From: Apostichopus japonicus
Lineage: Eukaryota; Echinodermata; Holothuroidea; Aspidochirotida; Stichopodidae
Reading direction: 5' to 3'
DNA length: 64,000 bases
Assembly (NCBI RefSeq): GCF_037975245.1
Contig: NC_092568.1
Span: 31,201,501-31,265,500 of the forward strand
The notes under the pieces were generated by a model that worked only from the letters and a program-made list of their open reading frames with translations, made no database searches and was not told where the DNA came from. Positions 11,781-24,800 of this stretch are shown one piece after another (the first letter of the stretch is position 1; every line of letters starts with the position of its first letter). A program made the translations under genes and the position numbers.

Positions 11781-14700
11781 AATATACATACTGCAGATTT
11801 TTTAGACTAAAACCTCTACGATTGGTATTATATATATATAAAAAAAGAGATAAGAAATTTAAATTGTTGTGATTCGATATGTTTACTCCAATAAATTCAC
11901 TCTACAATATACGATCTACCCTGCCTGGGTTTCTATCATCGTTGATCACTAATGTGACATGGACAGTTAGTAGCGTTAAATCTTACCTCAGCGTCAGCAT
12001 TAAACCAGGCACTGTCATGAGGGTAAGACAGGACGACCACACAAGACCAAACAAGAAGTACATTATAAATTGTGTTTTACAGAACGGCCTGCATTCCCCT
12101 GAGCGGGCTGTCCCTCCTTCATCATCCAATGAGTCACCACCAGGAATACATGCACAGCTACTGTAGCTTTGCTAGGAGAGACAGGTAAGTCAAAATGTAG
12201 TTTAGTATTTAGAAGTTCAGACTGAGGTATAAAAGGCATCTATCAGCTTGTCTCTAAGTTGCACATTTAGTGCGAAGATCCAAAGTGTTAAGGAGCATCT
12301 TACCAACGACTGCAGTTTTTTTCCTGGGGTAGAACTGAAGCACAACTCAATGGAAACACACAGATGCAGTGCACATATACCAACGATACTATAATTTCTG
12401 TTAAACACTATTAAATGTATCTCAATGTTAATATAATAGGATCTGTAGAAGAGCAAAGATAAATGTTGGCTACGTCAGGATCTAATCCTGGGGTCACTGG
12501 TTTTGGATCCTGTTACAAGCAATCAAATTTCTTTCCTTGTTTCCGAATTTGTTTATAATTCCACAGATTTACTGAAGTGAAAAAGACATCTAGTACATAC
12601 AGAAAGTGTTTGATATGTTATATGTGTGTATGTATTATATACAATGTATATTCAGAATATAATTTAGTACAAATGTTTCGCGTCACAATTTTGCTTTACA
12701 ATTCTCACAATGTATAGCATCATATCACGGCTTGCTCAAGTTGGCAATTGAATTGTACTTGCCCGGTTATCTGAAGTATGTGTGACGTTGTGACTTGCAA
12801 GTCTGACTTTTATAATTTTCAATGTTTTTTTGTATCATCACAAATTTTACAACAATTCTTTGCACTTGAATGGCAAATTGTCCAAACTGCATTTCATATT
12901 TTGCAGTGCATTACCGAACATACTATTCCCTATACACCAAATTCAGTGTAAAATGCAACGATTACATATCATAACAATGCAGACTGTACGTAGATAACGA
13001 CACCAACTATCACTGATGGATATATCGGTACAAAGTACATAGAAAATGACAGTTCAGTTTAATCATAGTAGGATCAAAACATCTACAGTAAGATACACTT
13101 AATTTCAAATTTAATGGCTTTGAATTCATGTCGGTTGCAACATGAAACATTATCATTATCATTGTCAAACATTAGATCAAAGCACACACATTGATTTCAA
13201 CGTAGCTATCAAACACTATAGTCTTGCTTTGCTACATTAAGACATGCGACTTGCAGAGCCTAACATAAAGATATCCACTCATGAAATCTGGTATAACTGA
13301 AAAACATTAACCTCCCCCCCCCAAATAAAAGGGGTTGGTGAAATCAGTAGCAATGAATGATTTTGCTAATAGGGAAGAATTGAAAGAAACAGATACCGTT
13401 CCATCTGGTTGCGTTGTATTCTCTGTACAACCGGCGAAGCAGGGCGATACGTAGGTCAGGCCATCTTCACCGCAGACAGGCTGGTAGCTATCCAATGCAC
13501 AATGACAGTCAGAGTTGCAAGATACATTGACTCCTGGGAATGCTGGTGCTCCACCACCACTGTTGATTAAAGCAGAGTAATATAGTGGTTACAGTATCAT
13601 CTTGACTCACTAAGAGCATCGATGAGCAAGTAGGAACAACTTCAAATTTCATTTTCTCAGCTGTCCTTTCTGAATGTTACCTGCTTTTTACACTGCATTT
13701 CCAAGTAGCTAGCAACATAGCAAATATTGCAGTATGCACTGACTAACCTCTATGTATGGAATGCAACCAGTTTACTTACTCTGTTAATCATTATGAGTAG
13801 CATAGACATAAAGAGTAAGTGTCACTCTACCGAGGTCGTTCTTGTCATATTTACAGGCCTTGCAGAGCCGACCATTACTATACAGACTGACCACATAACA
13901 ATACTCATATTAGCAAGACTTTACATACCATCTATGTTACTAGCAATTTAGTAACTAACAGGCAGATTACATTGTGAGAGAAGCTTACATATACAATGTG
14001 AAAATCTGTTCACATTGAAGACAAACTAGCAGGTACTTTATTGAAACTATTGAGTAACAAAAACAGTTGAAGTACAACCTTGAAAAAGTGAAACATTTCA
14101 GGGCTCATGAACTCAGACAACCAAAAGCCATGATGACATTTCAAACCACACAGACAACACTGGGATGTTGTCTTTCCTGAAAAAAACAATTGATAGCAAG
14201 TACCTTGAACATGTATATTACCTGGTTCACTGACATCTTGCTAAAATGTATAAATCAAATTAAGTCTTGATAGTGGAGTTTCCAAAGCTTAACCTGAGGG
14301 CAAAACCTCAACAGGGACTATCCTCAAAACTGTGCTATGTTGGTTACAGTGATACCTCAAAACTTCTATGTTAGTTACAGTGATACCTCAAATCTGTGCA
14401 TGCTACATTGGTTACAGTAAATTAATACCTCAAAACTGTGCATTGCTGGTTACAGTGATACCTCAAAACTGTGCTATGCTGGTTACAGAGATACATCAAA
14501 ACTGTGATATGTTGGTTACAGTGATACCTTAAAACTGTGCTATGTTGGTTACAGTGATAACTCAAACTATGCTATGTTGGTTATAGTGATACCTCAAAAC
14601 TGCTATGTTGGTTACAGTGATACCTCAAAACTGTGCTATTCTGGTTTTAGTGATATCTCAAATCTGTGATATGTTGGTTTCACTGATACCTCAAAACTGG

Positions 14701-17700
14701 TGGATAGTGGTTTTGATCAATCAACTAAAAACACCAGAGTTAAATTCATACCTATATTCAAACCATATATGGTAATAACTGGTATAGTTATACGGCTGTG
14801 TTACTGTTGCCTTTATTCAAACACACAAGTGATCATACCTGGTATAGTTATATGGCTCTGTCACTCCAGCCACGTCTCCAGTCGCACATCCCAACATCAT
14901 AGATACCGGGTCGAAACAGAATGCCAGAGCAGTGAAGAAGACGAGCAGCCATGCCATCCTCTTTCTGGTCTGACCGAATCGCTTGATGCAGTAACCACCA
15001 ACCATTGTTCCAAAAATACCGCTGGGGACTACCAACAAACCTGAGAATATGTTCCAAGTTAAAAATTGTATTCATATTATTATTAATAAAAGAACAAGAC
15101 AAAATTCATGTGTTCTTTACAGAGTGCAATTTGCTGCTAATTTTACGCCAGATACCTCTTCATGAGACATGTTTTTTTTTTTCTTCTGTAAAAGAAAGGT
15201 AAAATATTTTGATATGGTTATGTTTTGTAGGGCTCAGTGACAGATATTAGCAATCCAACATAAACAGCTACTTTTTAAGTGTCAGATGTACTGGTTACTT
15301 GCCATGCAAATATAATTAAGAATTGCTCACACCTTGCAGGAGAGACAGAACCAGAGAGGAGATAATGAAACCTATTTGTCTTGATGTTGATGCAAACAAA
15401 CTATGATTTTCCAGTAGTCCCAGAGAGACGAAGTTAACTGCCTCGGCTAGTCAAGTTTCAAAACATTTGTAAACATATTCTTTTAGGCAAATGAAATGCC
15501 AGACTTTTTCAAGACTAAAACACGTCTTACAGTTAACGATGAGGCCAACACTGTAATGATGATCTAATGTTAGGGCTTTCCTATAGTTAGTTTGTATCTA
15601 CACTTCTTAGAAACCCTGTGTAAGCCATGTCATAGGTGAAGAAGTGTTCAAAATAGGATTTCCGTCACTTTTCCAGACTAAAACCTCTATATACGAGGAC
15701 TTTCAAGACCAAGGCAAGAGGTCTTTTCGATTTCCTTAAATTTCTCATAAAGAAAACCATGTAAACAGCAAAAGATTTGAAATGTTAAGATCTGTTTGGT
15801 CGGTGCCTTTCAATCATAAGGTCCCGAGTTTGAGTCACTCCAAGATTAATGGTATGTCGTCCAGTTACAGAGTTGTTGACAATTGGCAATTCATAATCAT
15901 GGACGTTAAATATGAACCTAAGAGACTGACTTCGGTCAGCTTGCGGCTTTGATAAGCCAATGATGGCTTCTTCGCAAGTTCCTGCTGGCAGGAGGATCTA
16001 AAATACATGCATGCAAACATTTGTCCTTTCAAGTAATTTAATACTTAATATGGAAAGTGTCTGGTTGACGAAAAATGTTGAAGATCGAATCAACTTTATT
16101 TAAAGACTCACTTAACAGTTAAACTACATTTGGGAAAAATTTATGAGGATTTCATAGTTTGGTATATATATATTGTAATTGCATTTGGAGTAAAACACTG
16201 TGAGAATTGGCCAAACTGTTAACTTGATGGCACGTGGAGCATGTGTATCAGACATGTGATGACGGAGAGAGAGAGAAAAAGTAGATTACCCAAGAGAAGT
16301 GAGGTGAAGCGAGCTTCTAATCCAAACTGAAACTCCATGTACTGAGCACTGAACAGCTGGACCCCGGCAAAGGATGCTAAATGAAGGAAGCCAACGATGT
16401 ACAGAGCCATCACAGGGATGTTGGTGCAAATCCGGAATATTGATTTCACCATCGCTGAAAGGAAGAAAATACCCCAAACAAAATGTGTGATGTCTTTATA
16501 GATCAAAGATCAAATTCAGGTAAGAGTCCACAAATTACAAGGGACAAGTAGAAGCGGCACAGAACAAAAAATAGGTCTTCTGATTGTGATACATATAAAG
16601 GACACCCAAACACTGGGTCGTCCAATACATCAGAATACTGAGATGTTAAGCAAACGATCAACAGGAAGTCAACTGGAAAATGATAAAGCATTTTGGAAGA
16701 AAAAAAATTAGGGGCCAGATTCAATCCATAATAGTTGTAGTAACCTATTTCTTTGCTCATGATTCCAAATTTGTATATCTTCAAACAGAAAAGAATAATT
16801 AACCAACTGGTAGCAGGGGGAGGGGGGGGGGGGGGAAGAGGTCAAGATTGGGGAGCACTGGAGTTTCCAGTATCTAATATATGACACAAACTCTTTTCGG
16901 CTGAACTTCTGCTGCTGCTGAGGCACACATTTTCCTGTCAATCACACAAAAACTGGGGTGTGTCACCTGTCCTTGAATCAAGACCTAGCATGGAGGACCA
17001 TAGTTTTCTGACTTTTTTGCAATCACAAAGCATTTATCATGGAAATAATGTCAACTGTAACACAACACCCGGTACCCATCATCCCAGACATGGGTCTCAA
17101 AAACATTGGTAACACTTTGGTTATTATTCCAGGACCGACTATACTTAACGCTTAAATGTTACTCACTGTATACAAATTCCTTGACACCAGATTTGAGGAT
17201 CTCAATTTTCTCCGTTTCCTGGGGCGACGAGACGTCTGCATCTTCATTCACCACTTGTGTCGATGTATTTTGAGGCTGTTCTTCTTCCTGTCCCTCAGAT
17301 CCACTTTTGGGAAGAATTTTAGGAAAAAAGAAAAACAGTGGGGAAAGAATAAGGAGGAAGAGACCCACAATGAGGTAACCCAACCACCAGGCCCCCAGCC
17401 AATTGGGGTCACTGGGGTCTTTTGGGTAGCCTGGCTGATTTACTAGGGTTGGGTAAGCTGGAACTGAGAGACAACCAGCAGCAAGGAAGTAGCCCAGCAC
17501 ACTGCCGATGCTGTATGATGCAAGCAATACACCTGGGAAGAAAAACAAAATTGATACATTCAATTCAGATAATGAAACGATACATCAGGGAAATAATAAT
17601 TACTTGACACTTTATAAACACATTTCCCCGCAAGATCAATCCTTTAACACCATAATCACTACCAAACATCCTGCATATAATCACCAAGTGTGTTAGTGTC

Positions 17701-18618
17701 CCCCCAACAGAAAGAAAGGACAACCAACTTAAAGCCAGTATGGAAAATTCCAAGCATATATTCATCATAAGATCTCTTGTCAAATTCAACATTGTCAGTT
17801 GAAAAATCTGTGGCAATTCTGATAGCTATTAAAATTAGTTTTCCAATCCTTGAAACTTTCGATTAAATTCCAGATTTATGGTTGAAAGGTGACCTGTTTC
17901 ATTCTACCCCTCCTTAATGTCCCTTTGAAAGGAATCCCCGCTTCCTACCCAGGCAGTTAACACTGTTAATAATCAACAACTCACCTGCATAGACAGATGT
18001 TGACTGCTTATCCACACTATCATCTATATAAGGAATGGCTAAGGCTATCACAGGACTGCTGAAACTAGCTAAGAATGTCCCAACGTACATCCAAGCAAAC
18101 TGATTCATGAGTGCACCAGATTGTTTGCCATCCGAAAAAAACTCCTCTTCCGTGTATTCATCGGGATGGCACATATAGTCTTCTGTACTACTATCGTTCT
18201 CTCCCTTGGGTGGATGCAGGACAAACCCTGGAGCAGGGTACAAGAAATGCGGCAAGCTAGTGACGATCATTGCTGTCCCAGCAATAAACTGTAAGCAACC
18301 TATCACTCTCGGCCGGTGACGTGACTGACCAAAATGGGTTATAAACACAACGGTCGTTAGGGCCATCACATCGTAGAATGTAGCTAGAGTGCCCGCTTGA
18401 GTGTTAGAAAGTTGGAACCGTTTCTCTATTGTGCTGATAACACCTCCCTGGTATCCACCAGGGGCTGAGCTCATCACCAGGGCAAGAGCAGTTAGTAAGG
18501 AAAAGGTAGCTGGATGATGGAATCTCTGCTTCAAAGTTTTTCTCGGCCCAACCACTTTTGGTTCTGGTATGGGTTCCTCCAAAGGTTGGTAGGGATTACT
18601 TGAGCTGAACCCCGGCAT
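9278..18618 (-). CDS. SLCO-like: SLCO gene A: organic anion transporting polypeptide (OATP) family, 9 coding exons
   Basis: Coding exons, 5' to 3': 18618-17985, 17532-17167, 16454-16290, 15040-14839, 13559-13397, 12171-11987, 11441-11377, 10700-10474, 9340-9278. All junctions are GT-AG with matching phases (1,1,1,2,0,2,1,0), giving 2070 bp: 689 residues plus stop, normal for OATPs (roughly 640-720). The product is a polytopic plasma-membrane carrier; the family takes up amphipathic organic anions without sodium. Visible marks: a first hydrophobic segment at about 37-62, the family signature [13 protein letters not shown] at 253-265, a Kazal-like Cys-rich loop at 470-500 (CXXXCXC, then [17 protein letters not shown]), CXC and further Cys around 516-540, and a polar C-tail. 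The substrate cannot be read from sequence. It is a tandem paralogue of gene B at 46-55 kb. Confidence 0.93.
10474..10700 (-). CDS. SLCO-like: SLCO gene A exon 8
   Basis: 227 bp from a CCCTACAG acceptor to a GAA/GTAAGA donor. Begins [18 protein letters not shown], the conserved motif before the last membrane span in OATPs, then a hydrophobic span and a basic end (DRDKKLE). Confidence 0.92.
11251..11281. repeat. Perfect 14-bp hairpin in SLCO A intron 7
   Basis: CATCTCCCTACATG, loop TTA, then its exact reverse complement. An isolated short stem in an intron; no function assigned. Confidence 0.7.
11377..11441 (-). CDS. SLCO-like: SLCO gene A exon 7
   Basis: 65 bp, phases 2 to 1, encoding [19 protein letters not shown] and the start of the next helix. 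Gene B has an exon of the same length and phase with the same RCVxExDRSxTL pattern. Confidence 0.93.
11690..11780. repeat. TA microsatellite in SLCO A intron 6
   Basis: (TA)n with minor interruptions. The repeated-YI reading frame across it is meaningless. Confidence 0.9.
11987..12171 (-). CDS. SLCO-like: SLCO gene A exon 6
   Basis: 185 bp from a CTCTCCTAG acceptor to a GAG/GTAAGA donor. It encodes the end of the large extracellular loop ([10 protein letters not shown], then GECRPFCK) and a membrane span ending PGLMLTLR, as in other OATPs. Confidence 0.93.
13397..13559 (-). CDS. SLCO-like: SLCO gene A exon 5 (Kazal-like loop)
   Basis: 163 bp, phases 2 to 0. Six or more cysteines in a Kazal-like spacing: [23 protein letters not shown]. 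This is the Cys-rich extracellular loop between membrane spans 9 and 10 in the family. In gene B the equivalent sequence is fused to the preceding exon. Confidence 0.93.
14322..14704. repeat. ~34-bp minisatellite, about 11 copies, in SLCO A intron 4
   Basis: Unit approximates GGTTACAGTGATACCTCAAA plus ACTGTGCTATGTT, repeated with point changes and a few indels. It lies wholly inside the intron that gene B lacks. There are no constant-length spacers, so it is not a CRISPR array. Confidence 0.92.
14839..15040 (-). CDS. SLCO-like: SLCO gene A exon 4
   Basis: 202 bp, phases 1 to 2, from an ATTCTCAG acceptor to an ACCAG/GTATGA donor. Encodes [20 protein letters not shown] and the next hydrophobic span, aligned with the first half of gene B exon 4. 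Confidence 0.93.
15790..16020 (+). mobile_element. tRNA-derived SINE, plus orientation, in SLCO A intron 3
   Basis: Second copy of the element at 2397-2648. It shares GCCTTTCAATCATAA, a box B-like GAGTTTGAGTCACTCC, the central CTGACTTCGGTCAGCTTGCG, GGCAGGAGGATCTAAAATA and a CATGCATGC tail. The box A region is more degenerate than in the other copy. Confidence 0.7.
16290..16454 (-). CDS. SLCO-like: SLCO gene A exon 3
   Basis: 165 bp, phase 1 at both ends, TCCTTTCAG acceptor. Encodes [20 protein letters not shown] and the following span. Gene B exon 3 is also exactly 165 bp in the same phase. Confidence 0.94.
17167..17532 (-). CDS. SLCO-like: SLCO gene A exon 2 (family signature)
   Basis: 366 bp, phase 1 at both ends. 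Contains [17 protein letters not shown] and the OATP signature [11 protein letters not shown], then a long acidic cytoplasmic loop. Confidence 0.95.
17985..18618 (-). CDS. SLCO-like: SLCO gene A exon 1 (start codon)
   Basis: 634 bp from ATG at 18618 to an ATGCAG/GTGAG donor. N-terminal cytoplasmic tail, spans 1-4 and the [16 protein letters not shown] motif. The start is the first ATG after an in-frame upstream splice acceptor region, with A at -3. Confidence 0.93.
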
Positions 18619-18689
18619 TATGAATATTCTACAAGGTCACTGTCTTATGAAATATTGTGATGATGCTCTCTTGGGGGAGTTTCAAATAC
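18619..18689 (-). other. 5' UTR portion of SLCO gene A with upstream splice acceptor
   Basis: TTTGTGTTGACAG just above 18689 is a good acceptor, so the first exon(s) and promoter probably lie further right. I could not place them. Confidence 0.5.
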
Positions 18690-21115
18690 CTGTCAACACA
18701 AATATATATAAATTATTATATCTCAAAGCTGCTACAACCTCCAAAATTCATCACAGGGCAAGGTTTTAGGGCCATACAAAGACAAAAAATGATATGACCA
18801 AAAGGACAGGATCCATTTATCACTAAAAATATCCTTTTTAAGGTTGGATAAGTCTGTGATCAGGTTGACTGAAATGTATAGCGACAGGGTCAAATTGATT
18901 GATTTGTCATTGATGGTTTACTTGTGATTATTGAACTGAATTTAGTACCTGTCTGGCCGACATAATTGCCTTAATAACACAAATCATAGCAAAGCAAATA
19001 AACAACATTGGGGTGTCACAATTGAGAGGCAGTGGCATAATGCGAAAATTTGGGCCAGGAGGGGTAAATAATTGATCTGTGATTAGATGTTTCCCAGATC
19101 TTACATCGAAGTTTGCCACAAAGTTTATTGCCTTGGTCAGTCGTCTTGGTTAATTTAGAGGGAGTAAGCTGAGATTAAAGATTAGTGGCTTGTTGTCTGG
19201 CACAACAAAGCGGAGAGGGGGGGGGGATCCTTCAAGAAAAGATCATGAATAGACATCAGCCTTCGATATGTTAAAGTCTGAAAGTAGTTTAATGTTAATG
19301 AAATCATATGCTTGAATGGTCAAACACCAAGGGATTACAATAATTGACGAGTTTAGGTTTGTTTACCAGAATATCGTCACAGCAGTCATCAGAAGAGCTT
19401 TTAAAAATACATTACCGAGTTTGGTGTGGAATAAAGGGTAGCCATTAATAAGAAAAATAACCACAAAAGTCAGAGATATGTTTCTCATACTCTGACTTAA
19501 TGGAGTCCTGAGCAAATGCGTTTTGATTCTAATGCACTGGGAAAATATAATTGAGCATTGAAAACACATTAGGTGAGAACTCTCAAAATATAAATAGCCA
19601 AGGGGTGTCGCTGGGTTCGCAGTACAAAGAAGTATTGTTCAAACTATTTCGTAGCTCCAACGATACATACCAAGAGAGGGATACCAATTATACCACAATG
19701 TAAGATCACAAACATTCAGTTTGAGGAGTTACAAAATTAATGTTAAGACACAGTCACTATAGTCCCATTCCTAATAAGAAACATTATTACAAGAGAATGT
19801 AAGGTTGGAACAAACCGGTATATATCCCTAAAGACAGAGTTATCAAATATCACTGTCTAAAATACTAGTTTCCGAACAGCTATAACAGGGGATGCATAAT
19901 ATACACTTCACAAGTAGAGTAAGATTTCCAGTAATATTATTATTGTAGAGATCCAAAAGTATAATAAGGTAATCCGATTATGAATAACAGTACAGTACTT
20001 TGTAATAAAAGTAAAATGCAAAGTAATGAAGTGATGTGCAGTATAAGAACAAAATGTAAAGTAAGTGTATCACAAAGAGGAAGCTGGAGGAACTCTGAGG
20101 AGAAAGCTTCCCTGCATCAATTTATACTTGCCAGCAAACAAAGCTTAAGATAATCCCTGACCACACAAAACAGCCAACAAAAGAAGCACCATTGGGAAAA
20201 AACTAAAGTAGTGATTCTCATCAGCTGAACCTGAACTCTATCCCCAAGACCAGATAAACAGGAAGGACATACCCTATTGTGTTGATAGTTTATGTCAGCT
20301 AAATGAAGATGACCAGAAGAAAATAAAAGAGTGGTCTGTATCTATGTGATACAGTACACTTGATGTTTAGACACAGTCGGTTCCATACCAACGTTAATAG
20401 TTAAGTACAAGAGTACGTAATATTGGAACAAATTGGTATAAAGAGCATTCCTCTCAAGTTTCCCTTCATCTATGCTAAATTACTTTATAGGCTGTACAAT
20501 GTAAATTACTTTATATGCTGTACAATGTACATACTGTAAGAACACTGTTACTGCAGCTATTGACACTAACTTATGACAAAGGGAAAAGTATTTCTCTATA
20601 GATACTGTCAGAAAGAACTATTTTACATAGCTGAGCATATAACAACACATATTACTTTTAATCTGAAAATTTCGAGAAATTTAAGTTATGATGCTTCAGA
20701 TTTTCAACATTAATTAGGTGATCAAGAAGATACTTACAGTGGAAAATGAAATCATCATTTAGCAGTTTGGTCTCATTTTCTTAAAGCTTGCTTCAAGCAA
20801 CCAATCCAAGCTACAAACTAATTCTGATCATCCTTCCAATTCCTGAATACATACCAACACAGATTTTAAATGAAGAAGGTACCTACCTACCTTACTTCAG
20901 TTTATGTCATTGCTGTATATGTCACTGATGTAGTACGTTAACTAGTACCAGCAAAAGTGAAAATTAAAACTACTTGAGAATAGATTTCTCTCTTCAAATA
21001 CTTGTATATCTACCATCAATTCTTACAATCTGTCTTGTGACTATTGACTCAGGCAGAAGTACCTCCTGCCCTTAAAGAAACTTGTTGAATAATGAATATT
21101 TGAACGGAAGCATGA
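18690..21115. other. Region upstream of SLCO gene A, no gene seen
   Basis: AT-rich. Probably includes the 5' UTR intron and possibly non-coding first exons of SLCO gene A, but nothing here identifies them. Short ORFs lack domains. Confidence 0.4.
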
Positions 21116-21850
21116 CACTTCGCCCAACAACCATTTCGCCCAACCAGCCTGGTCATTTTGCCCAACCGGCCTGGTCATTTCCCCCAACCAGCCTGGTCAT
21201 TTCGCCCAACCAGCCTGGTCATTTTGCCCAACCAGCCTGGTCATTTCGCCCAACCAGCCTGGTCATTTCGCCCAACCTTGATTGAATATGATCCTTCAAA
21301 AGGAAACGTTCGGGAATTGTTAACGTTACAGGATACGAACCGAATATTAAGGAAACTTGAGGATCGATCAGTGTGTTAGGGGTTAGGTTTGGTAGTAAAT
21401 ATTCGAATATTAAGGAATATTAAGGAAACTTGAAATCCTCCATTTGTATAACTTTAGTAAGGAAACGTTCAGGAATTTTTAGTCAGTATGATTGATCAGT
21501 GTTTTAGGGGTTAGGTTTGATAGGTTTTTATGAAGACCGATTCCCCTGTGTTTGCATAATAATATAACTTCCAATGTATGCGTAAACGCCTAAAGTAGTG
21601 TAATATTCCCATTATACCCGAACTAACTGCTCAGACTTCTATCCTCACGGACCTCACTTTTTATTTACCTATTACGAAGAAACCTAACCCAAAATAAATC
21701 AAATTGAAATAGTGGAATAGAAAAAGTAATATTATTCTGACTGAATATTAGTAAAAATAAGGTTGGGCGAAATGACCAACACTGTTGGGCGAAATGACCA
21801 GGCTGGTTGGGCGAAATGGCAGTTGGGCGAAATGGTTGTTGGGCGAAGTG
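21116..21850. mobile_element. Foldback-type element with tandem-repeat inverted arms
   Basis: The left arm (21116-21277) begins CACTTCGCCCAACAACC and is built from about seven copies of a 22-bp unit (CGCCCAACCAGCCTGGTCAT plus TT). The right arm (21761-21850) is its reverse complement, with fewer copies, and ends GGTTGTTGGGCGAAGTG. The 480-bp core has no ORF of note. Inverted arms made of short tandem repeats are the hallmark of foldback elements. No clear target duplication was found at the ends. Confidence 0.75.
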
Positions 21851-24800
21851 ACTAGAAAGCATTTAAAGCAACATGTTCACGACTCTGGCTATATGTCTTT
21901 CTTAAATCACACATTGAAGGAAGTTGATGTATACACAAAATTGTACAGTACTTATAAAGCACACACAAACCAAATGTTTAGCTTCAACAAGTGGTCTATT
22001 GTTTAATGCTGAGGTACAGAATCACTTTGGGGTTCAAATAACTTCCTGTTTAGCTGCCAGTTCAGGACACTTTATATAGCCACTTGGCAGGACGATACTA
22101 TTTAAATCGTAAATATTTCTCTAAATTGATCCATAAATTGTGAAATACATTTGACCAACGTATTCCTATATTTTCAGTGTGTGTGTGTGTGGGGGGGGGG
22201 GGTGGGAGGACTTGTACATTCAGTACATATTCATGTATGTAATTCCTGTTGTAACATGAAATTAAATGAAAAGGTGAGAGCTTTTTCCAAACCTGATCTT
22301 CGAGGCCAATCAGAAAGGTGCTCTGGTTTTAATGAATCAAATGGTCATCACTTTAAATTTAAGCATGTAGCCTTAGTGCTTATTCAACCCACCATTTGGT
22401 TATAAAAGAATTGTAACACTAACTGCTTATTAACCTAATCAATGATTGGATTTTTAAGGATAGCACTAAATATTACTTATTTAACCCATCGTCTAGTAAG
22501 TTAGCACTGTCAAAATGCCTACTTTAACTGATTGTTGAGGAAAAAGAGTATTGCAGTAGATGTTATTTACTGAATGTCAGGAAACATGAGTCAGTCAGTA
22601 TCCTTTGAAATCTTTCATATAACAGGGTATTTGGGTTTGTCAATGATCTGAGATGGGGAAAAAAACCAAAATCTTATGAGACTCCAATTAAACAATCAAT
22701 TTCAAGAAATTAAAATATGTTTAACATTAGCTAGGCTTCTTTTTAGCATTTTTGACACTCCTGCAGACATTTATATTTCAATATGAGAAACATTCCTCAT
22801 GAAAGCCAACAAGTTTTTTTTTTAAAAATATACTAACCGTAATGACTGCTTGATCGTTCATGATATTAAACACTATGCTACATAAGCTACATTGTGTATG
22901 TTCACTTTCTACTAGATTGGGTGAAATGTTAAATGTAAATACTTTCCTCAGTGGTTTAATTCCTATTAGCTGCTCACTGAATGTGATCAGGTTCATTAGG
23001 AGGAACACCATCCTTATTTTATTCAATGATCAAACAATTATCGAAAACCTCAAAATAAAAGTGAGCTACAGTAACACATGATGAAAGTGAATATGCATTA
23101 GGTCTGCCAGCAATTCTCTCATTACAAACATATGTGGGAGAGTGGCAGATGTGTGGGAGGGAGGGAGGGGGTGTGGTATGGATGGATGAGGATAAGGGGA
23201 TTGGCACACTTTTCTGAAGGCTATTGTTAGGTCTATGTGAAGCTACAGGGGATATTCCAAATGAATTGTTAATGTTGGGGTGCACCTATGGTTTGTATTG
23301 CTAGCTACTTTGTGGAAATGATTAGCCCACACTGCTTGGCTCTCTTGCGATCTTGCCTTACTGCAGTCACTAAGGGTAATGTGACTTACTGTTGGATAGG
23401 CACTAAAGGATACAACCGGGCCTCAACCCCCATCAATCCTGTGGAATGGGACAATTTTGAAGGTTTTCAAAAAACTGGGAATTTGTGGGAGGGGATACAT
23501 CATGCACATGGTGATTCTGATCAAGGTGATCATGCTCTTGCCCTCCTAAGGACATGAATGCCAAGAAATTCGGCTGGGACTTGTTCACCAAAGACTCAGA
23601 CTTTAACTTGAATGTGCTGGACTTGACTACAACACTGATGGCTCCTAACTTAGGATCTATAACATACAGGACATGAAGTAAGTTAGCCTAGCATAAGCAA
23701 TAACAAATGCCTTGCAGGTTGCTGAGCACCAATAGATATCATAGTTACTAAGTTAAAGCTTAAAGTTAGGTTAATTAAAGACAAGTTAATGATCTGAGTT
23801 AGAATAGAGGCCTATATATCCGTAGTCATTCTCTCAAGTTTGGCAAGGTAGATAATACTGATACTGAGTGATAGGAGGTAAGTAGATACTCAAACGTTAT
23901 AAAGACACTAAGCCATGCACAGAAAGGCTATACAGGCCTACATACCTTGTAAACATACTACGCCTCGCAAAGCCTAAGTTAGGTTATATCCTGGCTAGGG
24001 CCCTAACTAAGTTAGGCCTGCCCCTGACCCCACCACCCCTCATTTGCAGATGACTGCTGATCATATTATCACACAGTTAGGCTAATTACTCCTTACTTCT
24101 TTCCCTGGATATAAGTAACGCAGCCGTCGTTCACTCATCTGGTGAAAATGACAATCGGCTTCAATCACACTGCGCAAGTACTGCTATACTTCTATTACTA
24201 CTAATACTATTACTACTACTAGTAGCATAGGCGGCGAATACTTTGAAAACAACACTTGACCACTCATGATTTGGCGAACAGCACATAATCACGGGTTAAG
24301 GCTTACCGGGTGCTAACAATGCTTGTGATTGCTGGTTTTGATAGTCTATCATGAAAAGAAAACCAGTACATATCTGTGGCAAAAACCACAACAAGGCACA
24401 ATCAAGATTAATAGCTGCATCGTGTATGGTTGTAGGCCCTACTGTAGGTCATTGACAAATATTGACTCCTAATCCCACACAATCCGATGTTTTACCAGTT
24501 CGCAATGCTTGGAACGGGTTGGTTAATCTTCAAAGAGCATTACGCTATGCAAAGCTTGGAAGACTCCTGAATTGAAGACGAGTACAATTTCGCATCAGTG
24601 TCTCTGGATGAACAACTAACTGAGGAAGTTTCACGCCCAGCACAATAGCTGGAAACTTGTTAATAACATTGAATATTACACGTATATGGTAGGCCATACG
24701 AGAGATAATTGCTGATTTAATGTCCCTACGAATTAAAATTATTACCTATGCTGCATGTCATAAAATATCGATTACTCCTTTTTCTACATTTGCATGGGCG

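Noticed and set aside
11879..12166. 95-codon plus-strand ORF
   Set aside because: It is antisense to SLCO gene A exon 6, whose minus-strand reading has family motifs and correct splice sites.
14322..14704. Regularly spaced repeats resembling a CRISPR array
   Set aside because: The units are contiguous with no unique spacers, the DNA is an animal intron, and the pattern is a minisatellite.
14700..15044. 114-codon plus-strand ORF
   Set aside because: Antisense shadow of SLCO gene A exon 4.
21082..21379. Repetitive ORFs reading QPGHFAQPAW
   Set aside because: By-product of the 22-bp tandem unit in the foldback arm; the other arm encodes the same peptide on the opposite strand.
23288..23557. 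90-codon plus-strand ORF
   Set aside because: No recognised motif, no splice support and mixed composition; insufficient evidence for a gene.
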